From Nocardia brasiliensis IFM 10847 (GTDB lineage Bacteria; Actinomycetota; Actinomycetes; Mycobacteriales; Mycobacteriaceae), in assembly GCF_000710915.1 (NCBI RefSeq), contig NZ_BAUA01000209.1, forward strand, positions 1 to 64,000: DNA of 64,000 bases, given 5' to 3'. Positions 9,014 to 20,321 of this stretch are shown in pieces; the stretch's first letter is position 1; the number at the start of each line of letters is the position of its first letter. The position numbers and the translations under genes were made by a program. The notes below the pieces were generated by a model. The model made no database searches. It worked only from the letters and a program-made list of their open reading frames with translations, and was not told the DNA's origin.

Positions 9014-9030
9014 TATTTGGTGCCGCGGCT

Positions 9031-10386
9031 TCACCAGCCGAAGACGATCAGGTGCGAGGCGCCGACCACGAGTCCGAGCACCGCACCGTGCAGGTAGAGC
9101 AGCCACGCGTCCTGCTCGACCGAGGCATAGAACATCTCCATGAACTCCCCCGGCGTCAGCTGCCGCAGCTTGCGGGCCGCGAACACATCGATGGTCTTCG
9201 CCTGCTCGAGCGTGAACTCCTCGTCCTCGACCAGCGTCGGCGCCAAGCCGACCGCCGCGCCGGCCGCCCCGGCCTTGAGATTGTCGAACTGGCGTCGCCC
9301 GAGCGCCGCGCGGACGAACGAGGTGGTCGGGCCGAGCTGCCGGTGGATCTCGTCGGAGACCAGTCGTTCCAGCAATTGACGGGTCTTGTCACCGTTGGGG
9401 CCGTCCAGCAGTTCCTTGGACAGGTTCGGCAGGGTGAGCACCTGGTAGGCCAGAATGTGCGCGAGATCGGTCGCCGCCTGCGGCTGCCGTTTGGCCAGCA
9501 GGGCCTGCTGCCACAGGTACTTGTACCAAGGTTGCGGATCGCCGGGCTCGAACACCATTTTCACCGCGATGACGTTCACGATCACCCCGATCGCCGCCGA
9601 AGCGAGCAGCACGATCACCCACCCCGGCACCCAGCCCAGCACCGGAATCCGGTGGTGCACATGCATGTACAGCGCCAGCGCGAGCCCGAACGGCGCGCCC
9701 AGCAGGCCGATCCGGACCATGAACCGCAGCTCGGGCGCCGCGATCGTCGTGGTCAGATCCTTGAGGATGTCCGGGTTGTCTTGCAGGTACCGAATGACGA
9801 AGCTCTTGATATCGATCAGCTGATCGACGTTGTCGCCGAGCGATTCGAACGCGCGCCGCGAGAGCGCGGGCAGCTCGCGGTCCACCCGCTGGTAGATGAT
9901 CTGCTTGGCGGCGCGCGGGACCGTGCGCCACAGGTCCGGGTTCTCCCGGTACATCAGTTCGTCGACCAAGGGCTGCACCTGTTTACGGGCGAGCACCGCG
10001 ACGTAATCCGCGATGCCGTCCAGGTCCAGTTCGTGGATGAAATCGCGCGGGCTGCCGATCCGCATCAGCGCCTTGTCCACGCAGATGCTGGCCATCTTCT
10101 CGGCCCGCGCCGGAATGAAGCCCTGGAAACCCAATCGGCGCCCGTCCCCGGAGAACGTCGGCAGCACCTGCACCCGGCGCGGGAAATACGGGTAGAGCAC
10201 GTGCAGTCCCGGGATCCGGAAACCGCGAAACCGCACCGGCCAGAACAACATCAGCACGCCGGTCCAGTTGGTGAGCCAGCCCGCCAGCGCGCTGAAGATC
10301 GGGAACGTGATCAGGTCGACCACGAACTTGGACTGGCCGGTCAGCTCCTCCCAATCGATGAACACGCCAGCGGCGAGCGAACTCAT
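9031..10386 (-). CDS. DUF445 domain-containing membrane protein
   Basis: 451 residues. An N-terminal membrane segment carries the signature FPIFSALAGWLTNWTGVLML typical of DUF445. A second hydrophobic block lies near residues 230-275 (VPGWVIVLLASAAIGVIVNVIAVKM) and a C-terminal helix ends the protein (GAVLGLVVGASHLIVFGW). Long helical stretches lie between them. Function is not established. Start at the ATG at 10386. Confidence 0.82.
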   Translation of the reverse strand: MSSLAAGVFIDWEELTGQSKFVVDLITFPIFSALAGWLTNWTGVLMLFWPVRFRGFRIPGLHVLYPYFPRRVQVLPTFSGDGRRLGFQGFIPARAEKMASICVDKALMRIGSPRDFIHELDLDGIADYVAVLARKQVQPLVDELMYRENPDLWRTVPRAAKQIIYQRVDRELPALSRRAFESLGDNVDQLIDIKSFVIRYLQDNPDILKDLTTTIAAPELRFMVRIGLLGAPFGLALALYMHVHHRIPVLGWVPGWVIVLLASAAIGVIVNVIAVKMVFEPGDPQPWYKYLWQQALLAKRQPQAATDLAHILAYQVLTLPNLSKELLDGPNGDKTRQLLERLVSDEIHRQLGPTTSFVRAALGRRQFDNLKAGAAGAAVGLAPTLVEDEEFTLEQAKTIDVFAARKLRQLTPGEFMEMFYASVEQDAWLLYLHGAVLGLVVGASHLIVFGW

Positions 10387-10503
10387 CGATGGATCTCCCT
10401 AGGCCGAACCGACGGAACCGCCGGTATGAGGTATCAAGGCCCCAACATTGTCATTGCGCCGAAGCGAGTGTCAACGCGGCCCGGGGTTATCGACAGGACG
10501 GGG

Positions 10504-11568
10504 TCACGGCACACGGATACCGGAACCCGCACCGGCTTCCTGCACCCACTCCAGCAGCACGCGTTGCCGGCGCAGCTGTAGCCGGCGGCTGTACTGACCG
10601 CTCAGCTGTTCCGCCTTGCGGGCCTTGCGCCTGCTGCGCCGGGTCACCAGCGTGCTCAGCTCGCCGGCCGGCGCGATGCCGCGGGTCACCGCCCAGTCCA
10701 CCACGGCGCGGAACCAGGCTCGCTCGGTGTGCACCACCCAGGCGTAGACCGCGGCGAAGATCAGCACGTACAGCACCGTGCGCAGCAGGATCGAGCCGAC
10801 CGGGACGTGCGCGGGGCTCGGTGCGTCCCAGCCGAAATGCAGTGCGGCGCCGAGCAAGTAGCACAGCAGGAAGGCCTGGGCGCGCCGCCGGGCCGGCCAG
10901 TCCGTGCGCGCCACCGCCAGCACGATGCCGATCCCGGCCAGCGCGGTGAGCATCCAGTGCGAGGTGACCCCGGTGAGCAGCCGCACGATGCCGACCAGTA
11001 CCGCGTAACCCGGATCATGCTGTGCGGACAGCAATCCGGCGTTGGCCTCGTAGGTGAGATTCTCGACCACCTGGAATCCGAGGCCGGTACAGCCGCCGAG
11101 CAGCAGCCCGTGCATCGGCCGGTACAGCAGCGGCCGGGCCAGACAGGCCACCGCGAAAACGCCGACGCCCTTCACCGCCTCCTCCACGATCGCCGCGGAG
11201 ATCGGGGCCTGCCAGTCGATGGCGAACGCGTCGCCCGCCAGGTTCTGGATCACCCGCATGTTGTGGTCGTTGGCGAACATCGCGATGCCGGGGCCGGCCA
11301 GCGCGCCCCAGAGAAAGCCGAGCAGCAGCGGCGCCCGGATCCGCCGACGGGCCCGGAGCCGATCCAAATGCAGTACCAGCCAACCGAATACGGCCAGGGT
11401 GGCCAGCGTGAACGGCAGTCCGACCAGGACGTCACGCCAGTTCAGCGCCACCACCGGCGCCAGCTGCACGATCAGCCCGGCCAGGCCGAGCACCGCGATC
11501 AGCCAATACGACCAGAACAGCGCCGACCTCGGCCGCCACCACCGCAGCGGCGTGGCCGTCGTGCTCAT
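10504..11568 (-). CDS. PrsW family intramembrane protease
   Basis: 354 residues from the ATG at 11568, whose codon overlaps the stop of the upstream gene (ATGA). At least seven hydrophobic segments are visible. PrsW motifs are present in order: EExxK in IVEEAVKGVGVF, then HGLLLGGCTGLGFQVVENL with its Glu, then a His in GVTSHWMLTAL. PrsW proteases cut membrane proteins such as anti-sigma factors. A basic cytoplasmic tail (RRSRRKARKAEQ) closes the protein. The overlapping upstream gene encodes a membrane-anchored protein that could be a partner or substrate, which is inference. Confidence 0.85.
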   Translation of the reverse strand: MSTTATPLRWWRPRSALFWSYWLIAVLGLAGLIVQLAPVVALNWRDVLVGLPFTLATLAVFGWLVLHLDRLRARRRIRAPLLLGFLWGALAGPGIAMFANDHNMRVIQNLAGDAFAIDWQAPISAAIVEEAVKGVGVFAVACLARPLLYRPMHGLLLGGCTGLGFQVVENLTYEANAGLLSAQHDPGYAVLVGIVRLLTGVTSHWMLTALAGIGIVLAVARTDWPARRRAQAFLLCYLLGAALHFGWDAPSPAHVPVGSILLRTVLYVLIFAAVYAWVVHTERAWFRAVVDWAVTRGIAPAGELSTLVTRRSRRKARKAEQLSGQYSRRLQLRRQRVLLEWVQEAGAGSGIRVP

Positions 11569-12098
11569 CGCCGCACTCGCAGGGTCTCGACGAGCGGGGT
11601 CAGCTCGGCCAGGGTGGCGTCCGCGCCGATCAGCACCAGCGTGACGGCCAGGTTGTCGTTGCCGAGGATGGCGCACACCCCGGCACGGTCCGTGCCGCGA
11701 CAGGTCGGTCCGCCGAAACCGTTGGGCGTCTTCATCTCTCCGCCGTCGAAGGAGCCGTCGAAGCCTTGCACGCCGAGCACCCGTAACCGCCATGCGGCCG
11801 CCGCGGGGAAGTCCGTGACGCCGTCCACCACGCTGACCGCCAGGCGCGCGCCGCTCGGCGCCACCAGCACCGCGGTGGTCTGGTCGCCGGTCGGCCTGCG
11901 CTGCCAGCCGCCGACGCCTCCGAATTCGATCGTGTCCGGCGCCTCCCCCGGTGCGGTGAGCGCGATCTCGGCGTCGGGGGCCAGCGTCGTCTCCCGCACC
12001 GGCACGAGCGCGGCGAGCACCGTTGGGACCACGATCAGCGCGGCGACCACCGCGAGCAGTACCGCGGCCGGTCCGCCGTCGCGGCTCGATCCCGTCAT
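11565..12098 (-). CDS. Hypothetical protein with one N-terminal membrane anchor
   Basis: 177 residues from the ATG at 12098, which has GGGGAG six bases upstream; the longer frame is rejected because it crosses the intergenic promoter region. One hydrophobic segment (about residues 11-32, AVLLAVVAALIVVPTVLAAL) precedes an extracytoplasmic domain with two Cys (PTCRGTDRAGVC) that may pair. The stop overlaps the PrsW start by 4 bp, so the two are translationally coupled. No family recognised. Confidence 0.65.
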   Translation of the reverse strand: MTGSSRDGGPAAVLLAVVAALIVVPTVLAALVPVRETTLAPDAEIALTAPGEAPDTIEFGGVGGWQRRPTGDQTTAVLVAPSGARLAVSVVDGVTDFPAAAAWRLRVLGVQGFDGSFDGGEMKTPNGFGGPTCRGTDRAGVCAILGNDNLAVTLVLIGADATLAELTPLVETLRVRR

Positions 12099-12327
12099 AC
12101 CGTGCTCCCCTCGGCGCAGCTTTACCGAGAAACCGCGTCCGACCTGCGGCGCAGCCGGATCAACGATAGAACAGGACGGACCGGTTCGGTGGGACGCGAG
12201 CCGCGTATCGCGCGTGGACCGTGCAGATCGGAAACAACCGTAAACAATCCGTAAGCCCCCTCCGGCACTGTGAACGCACACCAGAACAGCGGGCCCGCAC
12301 CGGGCCCGGCCGCGAAAGGAAAACCCG

Positions 12328-12894
12328 ATGCGCAAGCTCAAGCTCCAGGTCCAGACCACCGTCGACGGCTACATGGCGGGCCCGAACGGCGAGATGGACT
12401 GGATGACGTTCCCCTGGACCAACGACGTCGGCGCCTACATCGCCAAGATCATGGAGCCGGTCGACACCATCGTGCTCGGCCGCAACCTGGCCGAGGGCTT
12501 CATCCCCACCTGGGCCTCCCGGACCCCGGAGGACGGCGAAGATCAGGAAACCATCGACTGGATGAACAACACCCCCAAGGTCGTCATCTCCAACTCGCTC
12601 ACCGAATCCCCCTGGGAGAACGCCACGGTCGCGGGCGGTGACCTGGCCAAGATCATCACCGATCTGAAGTCCCAGCCCGGCGGCGATCTGATCGTCTACG
12701 GCGGCGGCACCCTGGTCTCGGCCCTGCTCGCCGAGGAACTCGTCGACGAAATCCACCTCTTCGTCAACGCCACCGCCATCGGCACCGGCATGCCGGTCTT
12801 CGCCCCCGGCGCCTACCAGCGCCTGCGCGCCGCCGGCGCCACCCCCTTCGACTGCGGCATCGTCGCCCTGCACTTCGAGCCGCAGCGTTCGTGA
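12328..12894 (+). CDS. Dihydrofolate reductase/RibD-fold family protein
   Basis: 188 residues with AAAGGA upstream of the ATG. It has the RibD C-terminal/DHFR-like fold pattern: KLKLQVQTTVDGYMAGPNG at the start, VDTIVLGRNLAEGF, a nucleotide-binding turn DLIVYGGGTLVSALL, then VDEIHLFVNATAIGTG. The family binds NADPH, but members such as this often act on substrates other than folate. It stands alone between a divergent gene pair and lon. Confidence 0.82.
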   Translation: MRKLKLQVQTTVDGYMAGPNGEMDWMTFPWTNDVGAYIAKIMEPVDTIVLGRNLAEGFIPTWASRTPEDGEDQETIDWMNNTPKVVISNSLTESPWENATVAGGDLAKIITDLKSQPGGDLIVYGGGTLVSALLAEELVDEIHLFVNATAIGTGMPVFAPGAYQRLRAAGATPFDCGIVALHFEPQRS

Positions 12895-13013
12895 CCCCTG
12901 CGCCCCCCGGACCCGGGTGAGCTACCCGCACCCGGTTCGGGACGTCACGGCCCGCGTCGTCTTCGCCGTCAGCGAACACCGGGATCGGGCGGAACAAAGG
13001 GGGTGGGGGTGGG

Positions 13014-13034
13014 GTTGAGTTGGTATCGCTCAAC
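13014..13034 (+). promoter_or_regulatory. HAIR-like HspR operator upstream of lon
   Basis: GTTGAGT-N7-GCTCAAC lies 20 bp before the lon start codon. The known HAIR consensus for the heat-shock repressor HspR is CTTGAGT-N7-ACTCAAG. The 7-7-7 spacing and the TTGAGT and CTCAA cores are kept; three outer positions differ. HspR controls lon in Streptomyces. The left half could also act as a -35 element. Confidence 0.75.
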
Positions 13035-13053
13035 TTTTGGAAGGGTCGAAGAC

Positions 13054-15477
<2,424 letters not shown>

Positions 15478-15485
15478 TCCGGAGC

Positions 15486-15518
15486 CGAAGGGCCGGGCAC
15501 ACGGTGCCCGGCCCTTCG
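15486..15518 (+). terminator. Terminator of lon
   Basis: A 15-bp perfect stem (15486-15500 and 15504-15518, core AAGGGCCGGGCAC) with a 3-nt loop starts 9 bp after the lon stop codon. Confidence 0.85.
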
Positions 15519-15571
15519 CCGTGTCACCGGGACGCAAGCCCGGTGCAAGCGGCTGCGACCAGGGTGGGCGC

Positions 15572-17245
15572 ATGACATCCACGCAGCACACACCGGTACT
15601 CATCGCCGGCGGCGGCCCGGTCGGGCTGTGCGCCGCGCTCTTTCTCGAATACCACGGCGTCCCTTTTATTCTGGTCGAGAAGCGAACGGCGGCGTCGGCG
15701 CTGCCGCGCTCGCGCGGCCTGCACGTGCGGACCGTCGAGCTGTTCCGGCAGCTCGGCATCGAAACGAAGGTGCAGCAGGTCGCGGCGGGCGTGCTGAAGG
15801 CGGGACATTTCGGCGGCGCGAGCCGGGGCGCCACGCTGACCACGGCCGAGCGACTGGATCTCACCGCCTTCGTCCGCGGCCTGGCGCAGCACGATCCCAG
15901 CCCGTCGTCCTTCTGTTTCCTGCCGCAGGCCGAACTGGAGCCGTTGCTCGCCGAACTCGCCCGCACGCGCGGCGGCGACCTGCGCTTCGGCGTCGAGCTG
16001 GTGGACGTGGCGGCCGATGACGACGGCGTCACGGCGACCCTGCGGGACCGGGACGCGGGCACCACGATCGTCCGGGCGGATTATCTGATCGCCGCCGACG
16101 GTGGCGGCAGCTCGATCCGGCGGCGGCTCGGCATCACCGGTTGGACGCTGCCACCCACGCACCACTACATCAACACCTTCGTCCGGACCGACCTCACCGA
16201 CGTGCTGCACGGACGGACGTTCAGCCAGTGCGAGATCGTCAACGACGCGGTGCGCTGCCTCGTGCTCACCAAGAACAACACCGACGAGTGGTCGTTTCAC
16301 CTGGAATACGACCCGGCGCAGGCGAGTTCGTCCGATTACACCGGGCAACGCTGCGTCGAGTTGGTGCGCGCGGCGATCGGCGTCGCCGACATCGATGTCG
16401 AACTGCTCGGCCGAACCGCCTGGGACACCGGTGTTTTCGTGGCCGACGAGTACCGTCGCGGCCGCGTCTTCCTCGCCGGTGACGCCGCGCACCGGCACGC
16501 GCCGTGGGGCGGCTACGGCGCCAACACCGGAATCGCCGACGTACACAACCTGACCTGGAAGCTGGCGACGGTGCTGTCCGGCACCGCGGGCCCGGACCTG
16601 CTCGACAGCTACCAGGCCGAACGCCGTCCGCGTGCGCTCGTCGCGGCCGAACAGGCCCGGCTCGGCACCGATTTCGACACCCGGTACGCCGTTCCCACGC
16701 CGGACAACGCGGCCGATCTCGCCAGGCAGCTGAGCACCGACGCCGTGATGACCAGGTTCCGATACTGCTCGGCCGCGCTGTTCGGCGGCGCGCCAGGCGA
16801 AGCGCACGTCGATCGGCTCACCGGTCAGGTCGGTACCAGGGTGCCGCACCAGTGGATCGATCGGGCGCAGCAGATTTCGACGCTGGACTTGAACGGGCCG
16901 GGGTTCGCCCTGATCGTCACGGGCACGTCGGCGGCGTGGCGGGACGCGGTCTGGGCAGCCCAGTGGGACACCGGTATCGACATCACGGTGCACGCGATTC
17001 CGACCGTGGAGTGGGCCGCGTGCACCGGCTTGCCGGAAGGCGGTGCGCTGCTCGTCCGGCCGGACGGCATCGTTGCCGGTCGGTCCGACGCGGGCCTGCA
17101 CCCCGGGTCGCTCGCCGCGGTCTTGCGCCGCATCGTCGGTATCCCCGCGGGCGTCGAGAATTCCTACGGCACAGCCGATGCCGACGATGCCCGGACCACG
17201 GCGGACGGACCTGTGGCACACCATCGCACGGTGGCGAATTCCTGA
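15572..17245 (+). CDS. FAD-dependent aromatic monooxygenase (PheA/TfdB-like)
   Basis: 557 residues from the ATG at 15572; the open frame upstream lies inside lon. The order is typical of class A flavin hydroxylases: VLIAGGGPVGL at residues 9-19 for the FAD ADP part, a central YLIAADGGGSSIRRRLGI (DG motif), and RVFLAGDAAHRHAPWGGYGAN (GD motif). The C-terminal domain (about 400-557) is thioredoxin-like, as in phenol hydroxylase relatives. Such enzymes hydroxylate aromatic compounds or antibiotics with NAD(P)H and O2; the substrate cannot be told. It is monocistronic, between two hairpins. Confidence 0.86.
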   Translation: MTSTQHTPVLIAGGGPVGLCAALFLEYHGVPFILVEKRTAASALPRSRGLHVRTVELFRQLGIETKVQQVAAGVLKAGHFGGASRGATLTTAERLDLTAFVRGLAQHDPSPSSFCFLPQAELEPLLAELARTRGGDLRFGVELVDVAADDDGVTATLRDRDAGTTIVRADYLIAADGGGSSIRRRLGITGWTLPPTHHYINTFVRTDLTDVLHGRTFSQCEIVNDAVRCLVLTKNNTDEWSFHLEYDPAQASSSDYTGQRCVELVRAAIGVADIDVELLGRTAWDTGVFVADEYRRGRVFLAGDAAHRHAPWGGYGANTGIADVHNLTWKLATVLSGTAGPDLLDSYQAERRPRALVAAEQARLGTDFDTRYAVPTPDNAADLARQLSTDAVMTRFRYCSAALFGGAPGEAHVDRLTGQVGTRVPHQWIDRAQQISTLDLNGPGFALIVTGTSAAWRDAVWAAQWDTGIDITVHAIPTVEWAACTGLPEGGALLVRPDGIVAGRSDAGLHPGSLAAVLRRIVGIPAGVENSYGTADADDARTTADGPVAHHRTVANS

Positions 17246-17251
17246 ACAAGA

Positions 17252-17290
17252 CCGGGCCGGGCAACCCCTCGTCTGCTCGGCCCGGCCCGG
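17252..17290. terminator. Hairpin between convergent genes
   Basis: CCGGGCCGGG at 17252-17261 pairs with 17281-17290 across a 19-nt loop, between the stops of the monooxygenase and the convergent thioesterase gene. Confidence 0.6.
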
Positions 17291-17291
17291 G

Positions 17292-17732
17292 TTACGCGTC
17301 GTGGGTCGCGAGCGCGCGGTCGACCACCCGCGTGGTGCCCTGCGCCACCGCGCACAACACCCTTGTGCCATCGGCACTCTCGGCGTAGATCTCGCAGCGG
17401 ACCACCGCTTGGCGGCGGGTCGCGTCGGTGACCGTCGCCTCGGCCCGCAGTCGCACTCCGGCGGCCGGGCGCAGATAGGTGATGGTGAATCCACCGGTGA
17501 GCACGTTGGCGCCGAGTGCGGTGCCGGCCGCGAAGGTGAGCGCGTTGTCGGCCGCGTAGGACAGCACGCCGCCGTGCACGAAGCCGAATTGCTGGCCGAG
17601 TTCGGGTCGGATCGGGATGGTGAGGGTCACGGTGCCGGGACCGAAACCGGTGATCTCGGTGCCGACCAATTCGGCGAAAGGCTGTGCGGCAAGGACCTTT
17701 TCGGCGAGGTCCAGGTCGATGGGCGTGGTCAT
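17292..17732 (-). CDS. PaaI-type hotdog thioesterase
   Basis: 146 residues of a single hotdog domain. The hallmark FGFVHGGVLSYAADNAL (HGG motif plus the following acidic residue) and the later strand TGGFTITYLRPA fit PaaI-like acyl-CoA thioesterases. It should hydrolyse acyl- or aryl-CoA esters. The start overlaps the stop of the upstream TetR gene by 4 bp, so the TetR protein probably controls it. Confidence 0.85.
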   Translation of the reverse strand: MTTPIDLDLAEKVLAAQPFAELVGTEITGFGPGTVTLTIPIRPELGQQFGFVHGGVLSYAADNALTFAAGTALGANVLTGGFTITYLRPAAGVRLRAEATVTDATRRQAVVRCEIYAESADGTRVLCAVAQGTTRVVDRALATHDA

Positions 17733-18334
17733 GAGCTGCCTTTCGTGCGCGTGCCGGAGCCCGGCCGCGCGGCATCGGAGGGTGTCGCGGCCAGGCTCAG
17801 CCAGGCGGCTTCGGCGAGTTCACCGGCGACGTCGAGGGGGCTGGCCGCTACTGCGCCGCTGAGCCACTGCCGCGAATACTCTTGCGTCGCACCGAGCCAC
17901 AGCGCGTAGACCAGATCCAGCGGCAGGTCGCGGACCGCGCCGTAGCCCGCGTGCGTGCGCCACCAGCGGGCGACATCGCGCAGGAACTCGCGATTGCTCT
18001 CGCTCTCGCGCACGCCCGGCGGCCGAGCGGACAGGAGAACCTGTGCCCGGTACTGGTTTTCGGCCACCCAGCGCAGGTGCTCGCGGACTCCGGCCGTGAC
18101 GCCCGCGCGCGCGTCGGCGCTCTCGCTCACCACCGCCCAGAAATGCCGCTGGTAGTCGGCCAGCGCGTGCGCCCACACCTGGCGGTAGAGCTCGGCCTTG
18201 TCCGGGAAATGGTGATAGAGCGCGCCGACGCTCGCGCCCGCGGCCTCGCGGATCTGCGCCAGGGTCGCCTCCAGCGCGCCCCGTTCCGCGAACTGCCGCT
18301 CGGCTGCCAGCAGCAACCGATCTCGAATCTTCAC
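17729..18334 (-). CDS. TetR family regulator of the thioesterase gene
   Basis: 201 residues from a GTG at 18334. The N-terminal helix-turn-helix (about residues 9-50, with LAQIREAAGASVGALYHHF) is clear; the rest is a helical ligand domain. It is followed with 4-bp overlap by the thioesterase, so the ligand may be an acyl-CoA. A palindrome CAGAA-N5-TTCTG lies 4 bp upstream of the start and is a likely autoregulatory operator. Confidence 0.87.
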   Translation of the reverse strand: MKIRDRLLLAAERQFAERGALEATLAQIREAAGASVGALYHHFPDKAELYRQVWAHALADYQRHFWAVVSESADARAGVTAGVREHLRWVAENQYRAQVLLSARPPGVRESESNREFLRDVARWWRTHAGYGAVRDLPLDLVYALWLGATQEYSRQWLSGAVAASPLDVAGELAEAAWLSLAATPSDAARPGSGTRTKGSS

Positions 18335-18337
18335 AAC

Positions 18338-18352
18338 CAGAATTTAGTTCTG
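18338..18352. promoter_or_regulatory. Candidate TetR operator
   Basis: CAGAATTTAGTTCTG is a 15-bp imperfect palindrome just upstream of the TetR/thioesterase operon. Being so close to the start codon, repressor binding would block transcription start or early elongation. Confidence 0.55.
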
Positions 18353-18395
18353 TTTTCGCGGCAAGGCAATGGTGCGCGCGGAGTTCGAGGAAACG

Positions 18396-19049
18396 TCAGA
18401 CGGTGGGGCGCGGACGGCCGCGTAGCCAGTCCGCGAAGGAGCGCCGCGGCCGGCGCGGATACTTCGCGAGCAGGGTGCCCGAACGGACCTGCCCGTCGAC
18501 CCGCAGCAGCGGCGCACCCGGCCGCACCGGCCCGATCGCCTTGTTCCGCACGCTGCCGCTCTTGCTCTGCACGCGATCGAGATCGACCCACCAGCCGCGC
18601 GGCACCAGCAGCGTGATCTTGCCGGACCCGACCGCCGCGTGCACCGTGACCTCGCGATGCGGGCAGATCGCCTGTGTGAAGTCGATGACGATACTGCCGG
18701 ACGAACATTCGGCGGTGATCTCGGCCGGGACGATCCACTGCCCCGCCTTCTTACGGGTGCCGCTGCCCGTGCGCAATTCGATCGGCTCCCCCGCGACGGC
18801 GGCGCTCGGCAGATCCGAGGTCACGGCCGCCAGGTCGGCGCTGGTCTGCGCGGAGTAGACCAGGACCAGTCTGCGGTCCAGTTCGGGCAGGTCCAGCCGG
18901 CCCTCCTCGACCGCGAGGTGCAGCAGCCGCGCGGCGGTCTCCCGGTCGGCGTCGCCCACTCGGATCGCGGGCAGTCGAGCGGGCTGGGCTGCGGGCACAT
19001 CGGGCACCCGGGCGCTGCCCGTCGGATCGCCGCCGCGCCGCTTCGCCAT
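18396..19049 (-). CDS. DUF1707 domain-containing protein
   Basis: 217 residues. The DUF1707 region (about residues 28-80) shows the signature IRVGDADRETAARLLHLAVEEGRLDLPELDRRL. This helical domain is common at the N-terminus of actinobacterial envelope and regulatory proteins. The second half is beta-rich (ECSSGSIVIDFTQAI, AAVGSGKITLLVPRGWWVDL), like the repeats that follow DUF1707 in cell-wall-active predicted proteins. No membrane segment is visible, so it is probably cytoplasmic. Function unknown. Confidence 0.8.
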   Translation of the reverse strand: MAKRRGGDPTGSARVPDVPAAQPARLPAIRVGDADRETAARLLHLAVEEGRLDLPELDRRLVLVYSAQTSADLAAVTSDLPSAAVAGEPIELRTGSGTRKKAGQWIVPAEITAECSSGSIVIDFTQAICPHREVTVHAAVGSGKITLLVPRGWWVDLDRVQSKSGSVRNKAIGPVRPGAPLLRVDGQVRSGTLLAKYPRRPRRSFADWLRGRPRPTV

Positions 19050-19169
19050 CGATTGCCCCCTTGTTCCGGATCAGGAAAATGGTACGTCCGGGGACCGCTC
19101 GCGGCCGCCGTCAGCAGCCGATCGTGCGGAAATCCGCTGCATGTCGCCCCTGTGCGGTAAGACGGAGCT

Positions 19170-20240
19170 ATGGCCAGATGGCTGTTGCACGTCGATCTCG
19201 ATCAGTTTCAGGCGGCGGTGGAGTTCCGCCGCCATCCGGAACTGCGCGGCCTGCCGGTCATCGTCGGCGGCAACGGCGATCCGACCGAGCCGCGCAAGGT
19301 GGTCACCTGCGCGTCCTATCCGGCGCGTGCGTACGGCGTCCGGGCGGGCATGGCGTTGCGCAGTGCGCAGCGCAAATGTCCGGAAGGGGTGTTCCTGCCG
19401 TTGGACATGGCCACCTACGAGGAGGCCTCGGACGAGGTCATGTCGCTGCTGCGCACCTTTCCCGGCCGGGTCGAGGTGTGGGGCTGGGACGAGGCATTCC
19501 TCGCCGCCGACACCGATGACCCGGAGGCGCTGGCCGCCGAAATCCGCAGCGCCATCGAGGAATTGGAGCTCACCTGCGCGGTCGGCATCGGTGACAACAA
19601 ACTCACCGCCAAGCTCGCCACCGGTTTCGCCAAGTCCACCGGCAAGACCGCCGCCGGACCGGACACGGGTGCGGGTGCGGCCGCCGGGGTCTTCCGGCTC
19701 ACCGCCGCGAACTGGACCGAGGTGATGGCGCACCGTCCCACCAACGCGCTGTGGGGCATCGGCGCGCGGATCGCCACCCGCCTCGCCGACCTCGGCATCG
19801 AAACCGTCGCCGACCTCATGGCCGCGGACCGGCAGCGCCTGGCCGCCGAGTTCGGCCCCACCACCGGCCCGTACCTCTGGGTGCTCGGCCACGGCAAAGG
19901 CGACACCGACGTCACCACCGAACCGCGAGTTCCGGTGGGCCGCAGCAAATCCGAGACGTTCCCGCGGGACCTCACCGAGCCGGGCGAGATCCGCGCCCAG
20001 GTCGCCCGGCTGGCCACCGAGGTCGCCGAGGAGATGGCCGAGGCGGGCCGGATCGGCACCCGGGTCTCGGTCACCGTCCGGACCAACACCTTCTACACCC
20101 GCAGCAAGCAGGAAAAGCTGCGGGTGCCCACCATCGACCCCGCCGAGATCAGCGAGACCGCGCTGCGCATCGTCGATCGCTTCGACCTCACCCGCCCGGT
20201 GCGGCTGCTCGGCGTGCGGCTCGAACTCGTCCCGGAGTAG
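19170..20240 (+). CDS. dinB: Y-family DNA polymerase, DinB2/DinP type
   Basis: 356 residues. Palm and finger motifs are clear: HVDLDQFQAAVEF (metal ligand D9), RKVVTCASYPARAYGVRAGM, and VEVWGWDEAFLAA with the second metal pair D-E. The WGWDEA form and overall pattern match mycobacterial DinB2 (Rv3056 type). The C-terminus ends LLGVRLELVPE with no beta-clamp-binding tail, also like DinB2. This type is known to tolerate ribonucleotides because its steric-gate position is not bulky aromatic. Here that position is Q14 (after F13), whereas DinB2 has Leu. It probably works in damage tolerance or repair. No LexA-type site was found upstream. Confidence 0.9.
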   Translation: MARWLLHVDLDQFQAAVEFRRHPELRGLPVIVGGNGDPTEPRKVVTCASYPARAYGVRAGMALRSAQRKCPEGVFLPLDMATYEEASDEVMSLLRTFPGRVEVWGWDEAFLAADTDDPEALAAEIRSAIEELELTCAVGIGDNKLTAKLATGFAKSTGKTAAGPDTGAGAAAGVFRLTAANWTEVMAHRPTNALWGIGARIATRLADLGIETVADLMAADRQRLAAEFGPTTGPYLWVLGHGKGDTDVTTEPRVPVGRSKSETFPRDLTEPGEIRAQVARLATEVAEEMAEAGRIGTRVSVTVRTNTFYTRSKQEKLRVPTIDPAEISETALRIVDRFDLTRPVRLLGVRLELVPE

Positions 20241-20321
20241 GTGCGAGGACCGCTTCACCGGTTGAGATCGGCGCGGTCCGAAGCCGGGCTCCGGACGCGC
20301 TGTCCCACTAAGCTCGTCCGC

